Source: Sulfitobacter undariae (GTDB lineage Bacteria > Pseudomonadota > Alphaproteobacteria > Rhodobacterales > Rhodobacteraceae). From it: a stretch of DNA of 64,000 bases. Below are positions 52,155 through 61,284 of this stretch, piece by piece. The notes under the pieces are model-generated. The model saw nothing but the letters and a program-made list of their open reading frames with translations, was not told the origin of the DNA and searched no databases. The first letter of the stretch is position 1. Each line of letters opens with the position of its first letter. The stretch is taken from NCBI RefSeq assembly GCF_014196805.1, contig NZ_JACIEI010000001.1, positions 558,001 through 622,000 on the forward strand, in the 5' to 3' direction. Both the position numbers and the translations under genes were made by a program.

Positions 52155-52549
52155 AATCACTCGCCCTTACCCTTTTTACCGGCCTCATGGCCTCAAATGT
52201 CAGCGCGCAAGAGCAGATCGCACCAGATGCATTTTTGGAACTGGCGGTAGGTCGCACGTTGAGTTTCACCAATCAAGTCTCAGGCACGCTTGTCGGGATT
52301 GAGCAATTCCTGCGCCCCGATCTGTCTGTCTGGGCGGATGAGACTGGGCGCTGCACTTATGGCCGGATTGAAAAACGCGGCCCGCTGCTGTGTTTTCTAT
52401 ACGAAGATGATCCAGACCCGAATAATTGCTGGGTGCCCTTCATGGACGAAGGCACGTTACTGGTGTTGTCGCAAACCACGCAAGAGCTACAGCGGATAAG
52501 CGACATCAGCAAAGAGCCTGTGATCTGCGAAGGGGCACCGACGTCCTGA
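52151..52549 (+). CDS. Small secreted Cys-containing protein, paralogue of 55435-55830
   Basis: 132 residues. Signal peptide MKSLALTLFTGLMASNVSA, cleaved before QEQIA. The mature domain has four Cys in GRCTYGRIEKRG, LLCFLYEDD, NNCWVPF and VICEG, giving two likely disulfides. The pattern G[RK]TL...W...G.C..G...G.[LI]CF.Y.DD..P...CW is shared with the protein at 55435-55830. Family function unknown. The ATG at 52151 overlaps the previous stop (ATGA), so it is probably co-expressed with the propeller protein. Confidence 0.82.
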   Translation: MKSLALTLFTGLMASNVSAQEQIAPDAFLELAVGRTLSFTNQVSGTLVGIEQFLRPDLSVWADETGRCTYGRIEKRGPLLCFLYEDDPDPNNCWVPFMDEGTLLVLSQTTQELQRISDISKEPVICEGAPTS

Positions 52550-52593
52550 GGGGGCTCTAGCAGCTTCCATCAGAGACGCCGGACCTATTTCGA

Positions 52594-53859
52594 TTAGTCC
52601 AGAGCACGCCAGCCGATGTCACGTCGGCAAAAGCCTTCTGGCCACGCCACCGCGTCAACCATCGCGTAAGCGCGTTGCTGCGCTTGCTCCAATGTATCGC
52701 CACGCGCTGTCACGCCCAGAACACGCCCGCCTGCGGCAACAATGTTCCCGTCTTTCTGGGCAGTGCCTGCATGGAACACAACATTGCTGCTGTCTTCGGT
52801 AATGGCGTCTAGCCCGCCGATGACAGACCCTTTTTGGTAGTCTCCCGGATAGCCCGCTGCCGCCATAACCACCGTCAGCGCATGGTCATTAGCCCAATTT
52901 ACTTGTGCCTCCGACAACCGCCCTTGGGCTGTTGCATGCAGCAGGTCTAGTACCTGAGCCCCCAAACGCATCATCAGCGCCTGACACTCTGGGTCGCCAA
53001 AGCGCACGTTATACTCCACCAATCGTGGCACATCGTTTTCGATCATCAGGCCCGCATAAAGTACGCCTTGATATGGGATACCGCGTTTGGCCATTTCTGC
53101 CATGGTGGGGCGAATGATCTCGGCCAAGGCGCGCTCAGCGATGGCATCTGTCAGCACGGGAGCCGGAGAATAGGCACCCATGCCGCCTGTATTGGGGCCA
53201 GTATCGCCGTCGCCTACACGTTTGTGGTCTTGTGCGGTGCCAATCGGAAGTACATTTTCGCCATCACACAGGACAAAGAAAGATGCCTCTTCGCCGCGCA
53301 TGAATTCTTCGATCACGACTTCGGCACCCGCAGCACCAAATTCACCGCCAAACATGTCGTCAATTGCGGCCTCGGCTTGTGCCACTGTTTCGGCGATGAT
53401 CACGCCTTTGCCTGCGGCCAACCCATCGGCCTTAACCACGATCGGCGCACCTTGGGCTTGCACGTAGGCTTTGGCCGCTGCTGCATCGGTAAAGTGGCCG
53501 TATGCTGCGGTGGGCGCGTTACAGGCATCGCAAATCTCTTTGGTGAAGGCTTTGGAGGCTTCCAGCTCTGCTGCCGCTTTGGAGGGGCCGAATACCAAAA
53601 TGCCCGCTTCACGCAGACGGTCGGCGACACCCGCTGCCAAAGGCGCTTCGGGTCCGACGATGACAAAATCAATGTTGTTGCGTTCCGCGAATTGCACGAC
53701 CGTGCCGCCGTCCATAATGTCGATGCTGGCGCAATCGGCGATCTGCGCAATGCCTGCATTTCCGGGCGCGACAATCAGTTTGTCACATTTGGGGTTCTGC
53801 ATCACGGCCCACGCAAGGCTGTGTTCACGTCCGCCGCTGCCGAGGATTAGGATATTCAT
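52594..53859 (-). CDS. purD: Phosphoribosylamine-glycine ligase
   Basis: Second step of purine synthesis, ATP-dependent. 421 residues. N-terminal MNILILGSGGREHSLAW is diagnostic. The ATP-grasp domain has GAPIVVKADGLAAGKGV and EEFMRGEEASFF, then DHKRVGDGDTGPNTGGMGAYSPAPV and EYNVRFGDPECQALMMRL. The start at 53859 has GGGAG 8 bp upstream; the open frame to 53928 adds a non-family segment. It is divergent from xseA, 71 bp apart. Confidence 0.98.
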   Translation of the reverse strand: MNILILGSGGREHSLAWAVMQNPKCDKLIVAPGNAGIAQIADCASIDIMDGGTVVQFAERNNIDFVIVGPEAPLAAGVADRLREAGILVFGPSKAAAELEASKAFTKEICDACNAPTAAYGHFTDAAAAKAYVQAQGAPIVVKADGLAAGKGVIIAETVAQAEAAIDDMFGGEFGAAGAEVVIEEFMRGEEASFFVLCDGENVLPIGTAQDHKRVGDGDTGPNTGGMGAYSPAPVLTDAIAERALAEIIRPTMAEMAKRGIPYQGVLYAGLMIENDVPRLVEYNVRFGDPECQALMMRLGAQVLDLLHATAQGRLSEAQVNWANDHALTVVMAAAGYPGDYQKGSVIGGLDAITEDSSNVVFHAGTAQKDGNIVAAGGRVLGVTARGDTLEQAQQRAYAMVDAVAWPEGFCRRDIGWRALD

Positions 53860-53930
53860 GACGTGCACTCCCTTGGAACTCAATGCTCGGCGTTTTATGC
53901 TGCACATGAGTTTTGCACAAGGATGCACCG

Positions 53931-55424
53931 ATGGATCTGTTCGATGATGGCCCAGATGACACCCACGCTGCGGGGAATAGCCCCGAATATACAGTGGGAG
54001 AGCTGTCTGGTGCCCTTAAACGGGTGATCGAGAACGAATTTGGTCACGTGCGTTTGCGTGCCGAGGTGGGCCGCGTAAGCCTGCCGCGCTCGGGACATGT
54101 CTATCTGGACCTCAAAGACGATTCGGCAGTGATTTCGGGCATCATCTGGAAAGGTGTCGCCTCAAAGCTGGAAACCAGACCCGAAGAGGGGATGGAGGTG
54201 ATTGTCACAGGGCGCATCACAACTTTTCCAGGGCAGTCTAAATACCAGATTATCATTGAGGATATGAAACCCGCTGGCATGGGCGCGCTGATGGCGGTGT
54301 TGGAGAAACGTAAAGCGGCTTTGGCGGCGGAGGGGTTGTTTGACCCTGCCCGCAAGCGGCCGCTACCGTATCTGCCTGAAATCATCGGTGTTGTGACCTC
54401 GCCCTCAGGCGCCGTTATCCGCGATATTTTGCACCGTTTACGCGACCGTTTTCCGCGCAAAGTGTTGATCTGGCCTGTGGCTGTGCAGGGCACCCGATGT
54501 GCACCCGAGGTTGCACATGCCATTGCCGGTTTTAACCGCCTGACACCGGGGGGCGCATTGCCGCGTCCTGATTTGATCATCGTGGCGCGGGGCGGGGGCT
54601 CGGTCGAAGACTTATGGGGGTTTAATGAAGAAGCGGTGGTGCGGGCTGCTGCTGCCTCGGATATCCCGCTGATTTCCGCCGTGGGGCATGAGACAGACAC
54701 AACCCTGATTGATTACGCCTCTGATAAACGCGCCCCGACGCCGACGGCCGCAGCTGAGTTGGCAGTGCCCGTACGGGTGGAGTTACTGGCCTATCTGGAT
54801 CAGCAACACGCGCGCCTGAGCCGCGCCCTCAGCCAAGGTCTAATACAGCGCGGTCAACGTCTGCGTGATATGTCCCGCGCTTTGCCGCGCCCCGACAGCC
54901 TGCTGGATACACCGCGCCAACGGCTTGATCGCGCGGGGGATCGTCTGGCCCGAGCGGTTAGCCTGACTGAAGCGCCCAAGCTACGGCTAGAACGGGCGGC
55001 GATCCGCCTTGACCCTGCGCTGATGTCTGGGGTGCAGCGGCGTAAAATGCGCCTGATGGACCTAAGCGGTGGATTGCGCCCTGCTGCGTTGCGCAGCCGG
55101 ATCGCCCAAGACAAACGGCGCGTGGACGGTCTATCAGCGCGGTTGGCCCCTGCATTGATGCGCGAACACGGGTTGCAAGAGGCCCGTCTGACCCGTGCAA
55201 CAAGGTCATTGTCAGAGGTGGCGCAGCGGCAGGTCAAAAACTGGCGCAGCCAGATCACCGCCGCCGAGCGTTTACGCCGTACCTTGGGGTATGAGGCCAC
55301 GCTGGAGCGCGGGTTTGCCGTGGTACGCAGTGCAGGAACGGTGATCACCAGCAGCCAAGAGGCGTCGCAACACTCTGCGCTGGAAATCCAGTTCGCCGAT
55401 GGCAAGGTCACCGTAAAACCCTAA
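53931..55424 (+). CDS. xseA: Exodeoxyribonuclease VII large subunit
   Basis: Catalytic subunit of exonuclease VII, which degrades single-stranded DNA in both directions. 497 residues. The N-terminal OB fold (EYTVGELSGALKRVIENEFGHVRLRAEVGR) is followed by the catalytic domain with GVVTSPSGAVIRDILHRL, IIVARGGGSVEDLWGFNEEAV and SAVGHETDTTLIDYASD. A long coiled, Arg/Leu-rich region comes next (about 290-450), and a C-terminal GFAVVRSAG segment. AAGGA lies 7 bp before the ATG at 53931. The small subunit xseB is not adjacent. Confidence 0.97.
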   Translation: MDLFDDGPDDTHAAGNSPEYTVGELSGALKRVIENEFGHVRLRAEVGRVSLPRSGHVYLDLKDDSAVISGIIWKGVASKLETRPEEGMEVIVTGRITTFPGQSKYQIIIEDMKPAGMGALMAVLEKRKAALAAEGLFDPARKRPLPYLPEIIGVVTSPSGAVIRDILHRLRDRFPRKVLIWPVAVQGTRCAPEVAHAIAGFNRLTPGGALPRPDLIIVARGGGSVEDLWGFNEEAVVRAAAASDIPLISAVGHETDTTLIDYASDKRAPTPTAAAELAVPVRVELLAYLDQQHARLSRALSQGLIQRGQRLRDMSRALPRPDSLLDTPRQRLDRAGDRLARAVSLTEAPKLRLERAAIRLDPALMSGVQRRKMRLMDLSGGLRPAALRSRIAQDKRRVDGLSARLAPALMREHGLQEARLTRATRSLSEVAQRQVKNWRSQITAAERLRRTLGYEATLERGFAVVRSAGTVITSSQEASQHSALEIQFADGKVTVKP

Positions 55425-55434
55425 TGTCAGGCGG

Positions 55435-55830
55435 TTAAACCCCGACTTTGGGCCCCAGACACAGCATTTCTTCGGTGCTTTCATTCGCTTCATAAAGCGG
55501 TGTCAGTGCCGGATCGTCTTCAAACCGTGCGATCAACCCTTTTGCGCCTTGTTGAAAGCTCCAGCATTGTGGTTCGGGGCGGTCATCGTAAGTAAAGCAA
55601 ATCAATCCGCCTTCTTCATACCATTGCCCTTCTTTGCATTCCCCATCCAGAAACGACCAGCGCACGCGACGGTTGGGCAGGTATATTTCTGCGCCATAAG
55701 GTCGATCGCTATTTCCGTAATATAGGGTTTTGCCGCGCGTATAGGTATCGAATTCATCCGCGCTCATGAGCGGTTGGGCGGCGGCGGGCAGGGCGGCAAA
55801 GGCCCAAAGGATCAAGATGAATCTTTTCAT
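55435..55830 (-). CDS. Small secreted Cys-containing protein, paralogue of 52151-52549
   Basis: 131 residues. Signal peptide MKRFILILWAFAALPAAA, cleaved before QPLMSADEF. The mature part has four Cys in DGECKEGQW, GLICFTYDD, PQCWSFQQ and EEMLCLG, spaced like those of the protein at 52151-52549, with the same G[RK]TL, W...G.C and CF.YDD..P landmarks. Function unknown; such small secreted proteins occur in several copies per genome in Rhodobacteraceae. The long upstream extension of the frame is rejected because it lacks any signal and runs over the next gene. Confidence 0.83.
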   Translation of the reverse strand: MKRFILILWAFAALPAAAQPLMSADEFDTYTRGKTLYYGNSDRPYGAEIYLPNRRVRWSFLDGECKEGQWYEEGGLICFTYDDRPEPQCWSFQQGAKGLIARFEDDPALTPLYEANESTEEMLCLGPKVGV

Positions 55831-55999
55831 GTGGCCACAGTGCCAGATGTCTGATGCGGGGGCCAGTGGCGCAAAACGTTTCCGATCGGCGTCGGCAGTG
55901 CACCGCCGCCGCGCAAAGGGCGGCTGAATTGTCGTTTTTCGCCTCAACGACACAGGGTTGTTTTGATAGATGTCAGTGCAACGTAGGGGAGATGCGGAC

Positions 56000-57700
56000 A
56001 TGGGGGCCAAAGAACCGAAGGACGGGCCGGATAAAGGTGTTTGGAAATCAGGCAAAGGCAAAGGCCGACGCCACACCAAAGGCCGCCAGCTTGAAGATAC
56101 CGCATGGGCGCAGGTGCGTGACCTATTGGGGGCCGAACCGCGTGACCGAGATCTGCTGATTGAGCATCTGCACCTGATCCACGATAAATACGGCCACCTC
56201 TCTGCTGCGCACCTACGTGCCTTGGCCGAAGAAATGCGCCTGAGCATGGCTGAGGTCTATGAGGTTGCGACGTTCTACGCCCATTTCGATGTTGTGAAAG
56301 AAGGGGAAACCCCGCCGCCCGCCCTGACCATCCGTGTGTGCGATTCACTCAGCTGTGAAATGGCGGGTGCGCAGGCGTTGAAATCGGCATTGGAGGCAGG
56401 GTTGGACCCTGCCGAGGTGCGTGTGCTGCGCGCGCCTTGTATGGGGCGTTGTGACACCGCCCCTGTGCTGGAACTGGGCCATCACCACATTGATTATGCC
56501 ACGCCTGAAAAGGTGCACGCGGCCCTCGCGGCAGGGCATACCCATGCGCATATCCCCGCGTATGAACCCTATGCTGATTATGTCCAGAATGGCGGCTATG
56601 CCACGCTGACGCAATTGCGCAGCAGTGGCGATTGGGAAGCGGTGCAAGAGACGCTTCTGGCCTCTGGTCTGCGCGGTTTGGGTGGTGCTGGGTTTCCGTC
56701 TGGCAAAAAATGGGGCTTTGTGAGGGCAAATGCGGGGCCACGCTATCTGGCGGTGAACGGGGATGAGGGCGAACCGGGCACATTCAAAGACCGCCACCAC
56801 CTTGAACGCACGCCGCATCTGTTCCTCGAGGGCATGTTAATCGCCGCTTGGGCTGTCGAGGCTGCGCGTGTCTATATCTATATGCGCGACGAATACCCCG
56901 CCGTGCTGGATATCCTCGCCCGTGAGATTGCAGCGCTGGAAGATGCCGGCCTTGTTGCTGCTGGCTATATCGAGCTACGGCGCGGCGCGGGGGCTTACAT
57001 CTGCGGAGAAGAATCCGCGATGATTGAAAGTATAGAGGGCAAACGCGGTATCCCGCGTCACCGCCCGCCTTTTGTGGCGCAGGTGGGGCTGTTTGGTCGC
57101 CCGACGCTGGTGCATAATGTTGAGACACTGCATTGGGTTGCGCGCATCTGCCGTGAAGGGCCGGAAATCCTGTCTGCGGTAGAACTCAACGGTCGCAACG
57201 GGCTGCGTAGTTATTCTGTGTCGGGGCGGGTGGCCAAAGGCGGCGTTTACCTGCTGCCTGCGGGTTCCACGATCACCGATGTCATCGCGGCGGCAGGGGG
57301 CATGGCACTGGGGCATATCTTGAAGGCGTATCAACCGGGGGGGCCGTCATCGGGGCTATTGCCTGCCAGCATGGATGATATCCCGTTGGATTTTGACACG
57401 TTGCAACCGCATGGCACGTTTATCGGATCGGCGGCGGTGGTTGTCTTGTCACAGGAAGATAGCGCCCGTGATGCGGCGCTGAACATGCTGCGGTTTTTTG
57501 AGGATGAAAGCTGTGGCCAGTGTACCCCGTGCCGTGCGGGCTGTAGCAAAGCCGTGCAATTGATGCAGGCGGAGCATTGGGATCAGGACCTGCTAGAGGA
57601 GCTCTCTGCGACGATGGTTGATGCTTCGATCTGCGGGCTGGGGCAGGCGGCGCCTAATCCGATTCGCATGGTGATAAAACACTTCGCGGATGAAATTTAA
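56000..57700 (+). CDS. NuoE-NuoF fusion flavoprotein of NAD-dependent formate dehydrogenase type
   Basis: Electron-input or NAD-reducing subunit. 566 residues. The NuoE-like thioredoxin-fold half has [2Fe-2S] ligands in RVCDSLSCEMAG and RAPCMGRCDTAP. The NuoF-like half (from about residue 190) has the FMN site GLGGAGFPSGKKW, the NADH site NGDEGEPGTFKDR, and the [4Fe-4S] ligands ESCGQCTPCRAG plus ASICGLGQ. This fusion resembles the beta subunit of tungsten formate dehydrogenase (Fdh1B, about 570 residues) and, more distantly, HoxF. The basic Lys/Gly-rich N-terminus is not part of the fold. The start at 56000 has GGGGAGA 7 bp upstream. The molybdopterin alpha subunit is not adjacent, so it must be elsewhere or missing. 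Confidence 0.88.
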   Translation: MGAKEPKDGPDKGVWKSGKGKGRRHTKGRQLEDTAWAQVRDLLGAEPRDRDLLIEHLHLIHDKYGHLSAAHLRALAEEMRLSMAEVYEVATFYAHFDVVKEGETPPPALTIRVCDSLSCEMAGAQALKSALEAGLDPAEVRVLRAPCMGRCDTAPVLELGHHHIDYATPEKVHAALAAGHTHAHIPAYEPYADYVQNGGYATLTQLRSSGDWEAVQETLLASGLRGLGGAGFPSGKKWGFVRANAGPRYLAVNGDEGEPGTFKDRHHLERTPHLFLEGMLIAAWAVEAARVYIYMRDEYPAVLDILAREIAALEDAGLVAAGYIELRRGAGAYICGEESAMIESIEGKRGIPRHRPPFVAQVGLFGRPTLVHNVETLHWVARICREGPEILSAVELNGRNGLRSYSVSGRVAKGGVYLLPAGSTITDVIAAAGGMALGHILKAYQPGGPSSGLLPASMDDIPLDFDTLQPHGTFIGSAAVVVLSQEDSARDAALNMLRFFEDESCGQCTPCRAGCSKAVQLMQAEHWDQDLLEELSATMVDASICGLGQAAPNPIRMVIKHFADEI

Positions 57701-57714
57701 CCTCTGGCAATAGC

Positions 57715-57954
57715 TCAGTCGTCTAGATCCCCGTCATCGGGTGTGGTGTCGCGGTAAATGCGGCCAATCGCCCTGACAAACGGGATATTGCAGAAAATGA
57801 CGATGCCAACGGCAATGAGAAGCCTTTGAAGCAGGCTGACAGGCAAGGGATCAACCGATTTCGCATAGAGGCTGATGAGGACCGTCACGACGAGGAACCA
57901 GATGGCCACCGCGCGTAAGTTGCGAAAAATGAACTGTTTTTGCGTGGTTGGCAT
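57715..57954 (-). CDS. Small two-helix membrane protein
   Basis: 79 residues. Helices about 12-31 and 42-60, a basic N-terminus and an acidic tail (DTTPDDGDLDD). Codon use is normal and TAGGGG precedes the start. No family was recognised. It ends 14 bp from the convergent flavoprotein gene, where a formate dehydrogenase alpha subunit might have been expected. Confidence 0.6.
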   Translation of the reverse strand: MPTTQKQFIFRNLRAVAIWFLVVTVLISLYAKSVDPLPVSLLQRLLIAVGIVIFCNIPFVRAIGRIYRDTTPDDGDLDD

Positions 57955-58068
57955 TGTGCGCCCCTAAATCGGTTGGCCGTTCCATTTCTCTAGACGCAAG
58001 CCGTGACTTTGCGCAAGCGCTTTGGCCTCTGGGGCACTGCGGCTGTGTTGTATTTGGTCGACGCGGCC

Positions 58069-58965
58069 CTATTGATTCTCAACCACAAGGCAGGTGCAGT
58101 TCTGGCGCTTGAGGCTGCTGCACAGTTTTTGCGCGGCTTCCCTTGTATTGCGGCCTATGCGGCCAAAGTAATAGCCTTTTTTGCCAGACACGCGGTTTTT
58201 CACGTATATCAGGTCTAGTTTTTCGCTGTTTACCTGTTTGCGGCAACTGCCAGTTTGGCTAGAAATCTTTGCTTTGGCGGCCTTTTCTGAGGTCCCAAAG
58301 CCCAATTGCACACCCCAAGGTTTGATTTTAGGTGGCGGCGCTGTTGTGGGAATGACTTTGATCGGTGTCAGGCGGCGCTTTCGGGCCATTTCCGAACAGG
58401 CAGCGTAAAAGCTTTTATCAGTAGCCAGGCGGAAATCATGGTCTTTGGGTGGCGCATCGCGCCATTGCTCAGCGCTAAGGCCCGTGATGATCGGCACGTA
58501 ATTGACCGTCTCAGGGGCCAGCCCTTTGCCTTCCAGAAAACCTGATGCACGGCCTTCACCGCCGTTATAGCCGATGGCGGCCATGCCCTCGTTTCCATAG
58601 CGCTGGACCATCTCAGCTAGATATTGTGCGGAATGTTCCAATGCATCTGCGGGGTTGAACGGGTCTTTTAATCCGCGCAGGCGTGCTGTGGAGGGGATGA
58701 ACTGCGCGATGCCGCGTGCGTTGGCGTGGCTGAGCGCATTGGGATCGAAACGGCTTTCTTGCCAGATCAGGCGGGCGAAAAATCCGGTATTCAATCCGTG
58801 GCGTTTTGAAAAGATTTCGATGGCATTGCAGGTGTCATAGACAAAATGTGCAGGGCGAATGCACTGCACATGCCCCCATTTGCCGCTGCTGCACTGGGCA
58901 TCTTGCGGGTCGGCTTTGGCAGTGCCAGCCCATATCAAAAACAAAGTAAGTGCAACAACTCGCAT
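58069..58965 (-). CDS. Periplasmic lytic transglycosylase with SPOR-like C-terminus
   Basis: 298 residues. Signal peptide MRVVALTLFLIWAGTAKA, cleaved before DPQDAQC. The SLT domain has FFARLIWQESRFDP with catalytic Glu70, SHANARGIAQFIPSTA and AAIGYNGGEGR. It cleaves peptidoglycan between MurNAc and GlcNAc. The C-terminal 80 residues (WGVQLGFGTSEKAAKAKIS ... YFGRIGRNTREAAQKLC) fit a SPOR peptidoglycan-binding fold, which would direct it to division sites. The start at 58965 was chosen because it begins the signal peptide; an earlier GTG at 59007 has only a poorly placed ribosome site. Divergent from ftsY. Confidence 0.9.
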   Translation of the reverse strand: MRVVALTLFLIWAGTAKADPQDAQCSSGKWGHVQCIRPAHFVYDTCNAIEIFSKRHGLNTGFFARLIWQESRFDPNALSHANARGIAQFIPSTARLRGLKDPFNPADALEHSAQYLAEMVQRYGNEGMAAIGYNGGEGRASGFLEGKGLAPETVNYVPIITGLSAEQWRDAPPKDHDFRLATDKSFYAACSEMARKRRLTPIKVIPTTAPPPKIKPWGVQLGFGTSEKAAKAKISSQTGSCRKQVNSEKLDLIYVKNRVSGKKGYYFGRIGRNTREAAQKLCSSLKRQNCTCLVVENQ

Positions 58966-59069
58966 GGCGCTTTGGTGGCGCTCTTGGGGAGGGTTGTCAA
59001 TCGCCACTCTTCCATCCTGCGCTATGAGAGGTTAGATCAGGGGAAAGTAAAAGCCGGAGGCCCCTAAGC

Positions 59070-60353
59070 GTGGCGTTTTTCAAGAAACTCAAAGACCGTT
59101 TGTTCACCTCCTCGTCCAAGATTGATGAAGGGTTAGAGGCGATTGTCAGTGATGGCGGTCAGGCCGATGTGCCTGCGGTAGACGATGTGATGGAAACCCC
59201 AGCGCAGGTTGTGCCCGAGGTTACACCCGAAGCGGCGCAAGAGGCAGCTGTGCAGGAGGTCCCGGACTTAGACACGGCAGCATTGGAACGCGCACAAAAA
59301 GCCGCGGCTGTGCATGCGGCACTTGAAGAAAAACAGCGCCAAGAGGCGCAAGCCGAGGCTGTAGAAGAGGAACCGCAAGCGCCAGAGCCCACGGTAGAAC
59401 CGCTGCGTACGACACTTACACCTGTTGCACCTGTGCTGGAGGAAGCGCCAACGGAGCCCGTTGCCAAACGCGGTGTTCTGGGCCGTCTGATGGGGCGCGG
59501 TGCGGATGGCGAAGTTGTACGCCGCGAGTTGGATGACGCGATGTTGGAGCAGCTAGAAGAGCTGTTGATTGCGTCGGATATGGGGGTTGATACGGCCTTG
59601 CGGGTCACGTCCAACATGGCCGAAGGACGTTTGGGTAAAAAATTGTCTGTGCAGGAAATCAAAACCCTTATGGCAGATGAAATTGCGCGAATCATGGAAC
59701 CCGTGGCCAAGCCGCTGCCGCTTTATGCCAAAACACCTCAGGTGGTTCTGGTTGTAGGCGTGAACGGATCGGGCAAAACCACAACCATCGGCAAGCTGGC
59801 CAGCCAGTTTCGTGGTGCGGGCAAAAAAGTGGTGATCGCAGCAGGGGATACGTTCCGTGCTGCCGCTGTTGAGCAATTGCAAGTTTGGGGCGAGCGCGCA
59901 GGCGTACCTGTGTTGACCGCGCCCCATGGCAGTGACCCTGCCAGTCTGGCCTTTGACGCGATGGTGCGTGCCGAGGCGGATGGTGCTGACCTGTTGATGA
60001 TCGACACGGCAGGGCGGTTGCAAAATCGCGGCGATCTGATGGAAGAACTGGCCAAAATTGTAAGGGTTATTCGCAAGAAAGACCCCGAAGCGCCGCATAA
60101 CACTTTGCTGGTGCTGGATGCGACCACGGGCCAAAACGCCATTAATCAAGTGAAGGTGTTCCAAGACATCTCGGATGTGTCGGGTCTTGTTATGACCAAA
60201 CTGGACGGCACAGCCAAAGGCGGTGTGTTGGTGTCGCTGGCGGATAAATTCGGCCTGCCGATCCACGCGATTGGCGTCGGCGAACAGATTGATGATCTGC
60301 AACCCTTTGACCCGCAAGAATTTGCAGACGCGTTGACAGGGTTGGACCGCTAA
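59070..60353 (+). CDS. ftsY: Signal recognition particle receptor FtsY
   Basis: Docks SRP-ribosome complexes to SecYEG. 427 residues. The N-terminal A domain (about 20-135) is acidic and rich in Glu, Ala, Pro and Val. The N domain follows around 150, and the GTPase G domain has G1 GVNGSGKTTT (about 228-237), GDTFRAAAVEQL, DTAGRLQN and TKLDGTAKGG. C-terminal GEQIDDLQPFDPQEF is the usual end. Start GTG at 59070. The order ftsY, EamA transporter, yciB is familiar in Rhodobacteraceae. Confidence 0.97.
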   Translation: MAFFKKLKDRLFTSSSKIDEGLEAIVSDGGQADVPAVDDVMETPAQVVPEVTPEAAQEAAVQEVPDLDTAALERAQKAAAVHAALEEKQRQEAQAEAVEEEPQAPEPTVEPLRTTLTPVAPVLEEAPTEPVAKRGVLGRLMGRGADGEVVRRELDDAMLEQLEELLIASDMGVDTALRVTSNMAEGRLGKKLSVQEIKTLMADEIARIMEPVAKPLPLYAKTPQVVLVVGVNGSGKTTTIGKLASQFRGAGKKVVIAAGDTFRAAAVEQLQVWGERAGVPVLTAPHGSDPASLAFDAMVRAEADGADLLMIDTAGRLQNRGDLMEELAKIVRVIRKKDPEAPHNTLLVLDATTGQNAINQVKVFQDISDVSGLVMTKLDGTAKGGVLVSLADKFGLPIHAIGVGEQIDDLQPFDPQEFADALTGLDR

Positions 60354-60382
60354 ATGCGCAGGTCTTTGCGGGGCCGCGTGTA

Positions 60383-61282
60383 ATGGATTGGCTTTCCTCG
60401 ATTGAGGGTACTGAAACGGGCCGCCATGTGGCTATGGGCTTGGCGTTGCTGGCGGCGTTTTTGCATGCGGTTTTTGGGGCGCTGCAAAAGGGGCGGCATG
60501 ATCCGTGGATGACACGCGGTGCGGTTGACGGATCATATTTTCTGATGGCCGCGCCTTTTGCGCTGTTTGTTGTACCGTGGCCCGAGCCGCATATGTGGCC
60601 GATTTTTGCAGGCGTCTGGGTGATCCATTGCCTGTATAAGTTTTTGCAGGCAGCGGCCTATTCCAAAGGGGCCTATACGGTTGTCTATCCGGTCGTGCGC
60701 GGGACGGGCCCCTTGTTCACCGTGATCGGTGCCTTTTACATCTTTGGTGAAACCTTTAGCGGCACCCAATGGCTGGGCCTTCTTGTCCTTGTGGCGGGGA
60801 TTTTCGGGCTGGCAGTTTACAACATGCTGTACCTTGAAGCCGCACGAGAGACGTTGAACATGGCCTTGGGGCTGGCGGTGGTGACGGGGCTGTTTGTTGC
60901 GCTTTACACCACGGTGGACGCTTACGGCATTCGTGCCACGGGTAATCCATTCACCTTTCTGGCGTGGTTTTTCATGATCGATGGATTTTTATTCCCGATA
61001 CTCGCATACCGCCGCTGGCACCGGATGGAGAACCCGCCCGAACTGGGCCCCTTGATGCAGCGCGGCGTTTTTGGCGGCTTTGTTGCATTGCTTAGCTTTG
61101 GGTCGATTATGATGGCGACGCGTCTTGATAACGTGGGCGAAGCCGCCATCTTGAGAGAGACATCAACGGTGTTTGCGGCCCTGATCGGGTGGCTGGTGCT
61201 CAAAGAAACAGTAGGACCACGGCGGGTCGCCCTGATGGCGCTGATTGCGTTGGGCGCTGTGATCGTGGAATTCGGAGGCTAG
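60383..61282 (+). CDS. EamA-type (DMT superfamily) transporter
   Basis: 299 residues with ten helices in two repeats. YSKGAYTVVYPVVRGTGPLFTVIGAFYIFGETFSGTQWLGLLVLV is the conserved half-repeat, mirrored by EAAILRETSTVFAALIGWLVLKETVG in the second. Substrate unknown. It starts 29 bp after ftsY and ends 2 bp before the yciB start, so it is very likely one transcript with both. Confidence 0.92.
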   Translation: MDWLSSIEGTETGRHVAMGLALLAAFLHAVFGALQKGRHDPWMTRGAVDGSYFLMAAPFALFVVPWPEPHMWPIFAGVWVIHCLYKFLQAAAYSKGAYTVVYPVVRGTGPLFTVIGAFYIFGETFSGTQWLGLLVLVAGIFGLAVYNMLYLEAARETLNMALGLAVVTGLFVALYTTVDAYGIRATGNPFTFLAWFFMIDGFLFPILAYRRWHRMENPPELGPLMQRGVFGGFVALLSFGSIMMATRLDNVGEAAILRETSTVFAALIGWLVLKETVGPRRVALMALIALGAVIVEFGG

Positions 61283-61284
61283 CA

